From assembly GCA_020048595.1 (NCBI GenBank), contig JAIFMH010000276.1:1-6253 (forward strand): 6,253 nucleotides of DNA, written 5' to 3'. The notes below the pieces were generated by a model, which had not been told where the DNA came from, searched no databases, and saw only the letters and a program-made list of their open reading frames with translations. The position numbers were made by a program, and so were the translations under genes. Shown here piece after piece: positions 6,114 to 6,253 of this stretch. The first letter of the stretch is position 1; the number at the start of each line of letters is the position of its first letter. Source of the stretch: Bacteroidota bacterium (GTDB lineage Bacteria > Bacteroidota > Bacteroidia > Bacteroidales > UBA4417).

Positions 6114-6192
6114 TTCGGGATTACAAATCCGAAACTCTCTCCAGCGGGATTACAAATCCCGCTGAGCGATCCCGCTGAGTAATCCCGATGAG
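6114..6192. repeat. REP-like palindrome array, locus 2
   Basis: TTCGGGATT-ACA-AATCCGAA (6114-6133) is a stem with one bulged G. AGCGGGATT-ACA-AATCCCGCT (6143-6163) is a perfect 9-bp stem. The right arm then recurs as a 13-nt tandem: AATCCCGCTGAG (6155), GATCCCGCTGAG (6168) and AATCCCGATGAG (6181). The two full hairpins and their spacer mirror locus 1 at 2168-2209. The array starts about 10 nt after the VF530 hairpin and ends in unremarkable sequence. A REP/RAYT-type origin is likely but not shown. Confidence 0.85.
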
Positions 6193-6253
6193 GATATAGT
6201 GGTCGAACTTTATTTACAAATGTATTGTGATGAAAACTAAGAACCAGTGTTAC

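Overview
The window looks like chromosomal DNA from a member of the Bacteroidota, moderately AT-rich. Three signs support this. Two genes have a clear Bacteroidota -7 promoter box (TATCTTTG) 37-39 nt before the start codon. Leaders are short and A/T-rich, with no strong Shine-Dalgarno sequence. The gene families also fit: an S46 dipeptidyl peptidase, an M49-like lipoprotein, a DUF5995 protein and a VF530 protein. I cannot name the genus.

Layout: all four genes lie on the + strand, but each appears to be its own transcription unit rather than part of an operon. Positions 1-183 are a leader with a degenerate 7-nt tandem repeat and a weak promoter candidate. Positions 184-1845 encode a zinc-dependent M49 (dipeptidyl peptidase III-like) lipoprotein. 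Positions 1846-2403 hold a GCGA-rich inverted-repeat stretch, a strong intrinsic terminator, a REP-like palindrome array, and the promoter of the next gene. Positions 2404-4560 encode an S46 serine peptidase of DPP7 type, followed directly by a terminator. Positions 4714-5472 encode a DUF5995 protein of unknown function. Positions 5473-5840 form a 368-nt spacer with an imperfect 39-nt direct repeat and a good promoter at its end. Positions 5841-6089 encode a small VF530-type putative DNA-binding protein with a hairpin over its stop codon. A second REP-like array follows at 6114-6192.

The first two genes plausibly share a theme. Both encode exported exopeptidases expected to release dipeptides from oligopeptide N-termini, one a Zn enzyme and one a serine enzyme, which suits a peptide-fermenting or protein-scavenging lifestyle. 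The last two genes have no evident link to this or to each other.

No new multi-gene system is visible. The most notable non-coding signal is a pair of REP-like arrays about 4 kb apart that share a 42-nt two-hairpin layout with identical spacing. Next is the duplicated element at 5521-5647, whose copies each place a purine-rich stretch before an ATG-GAA.
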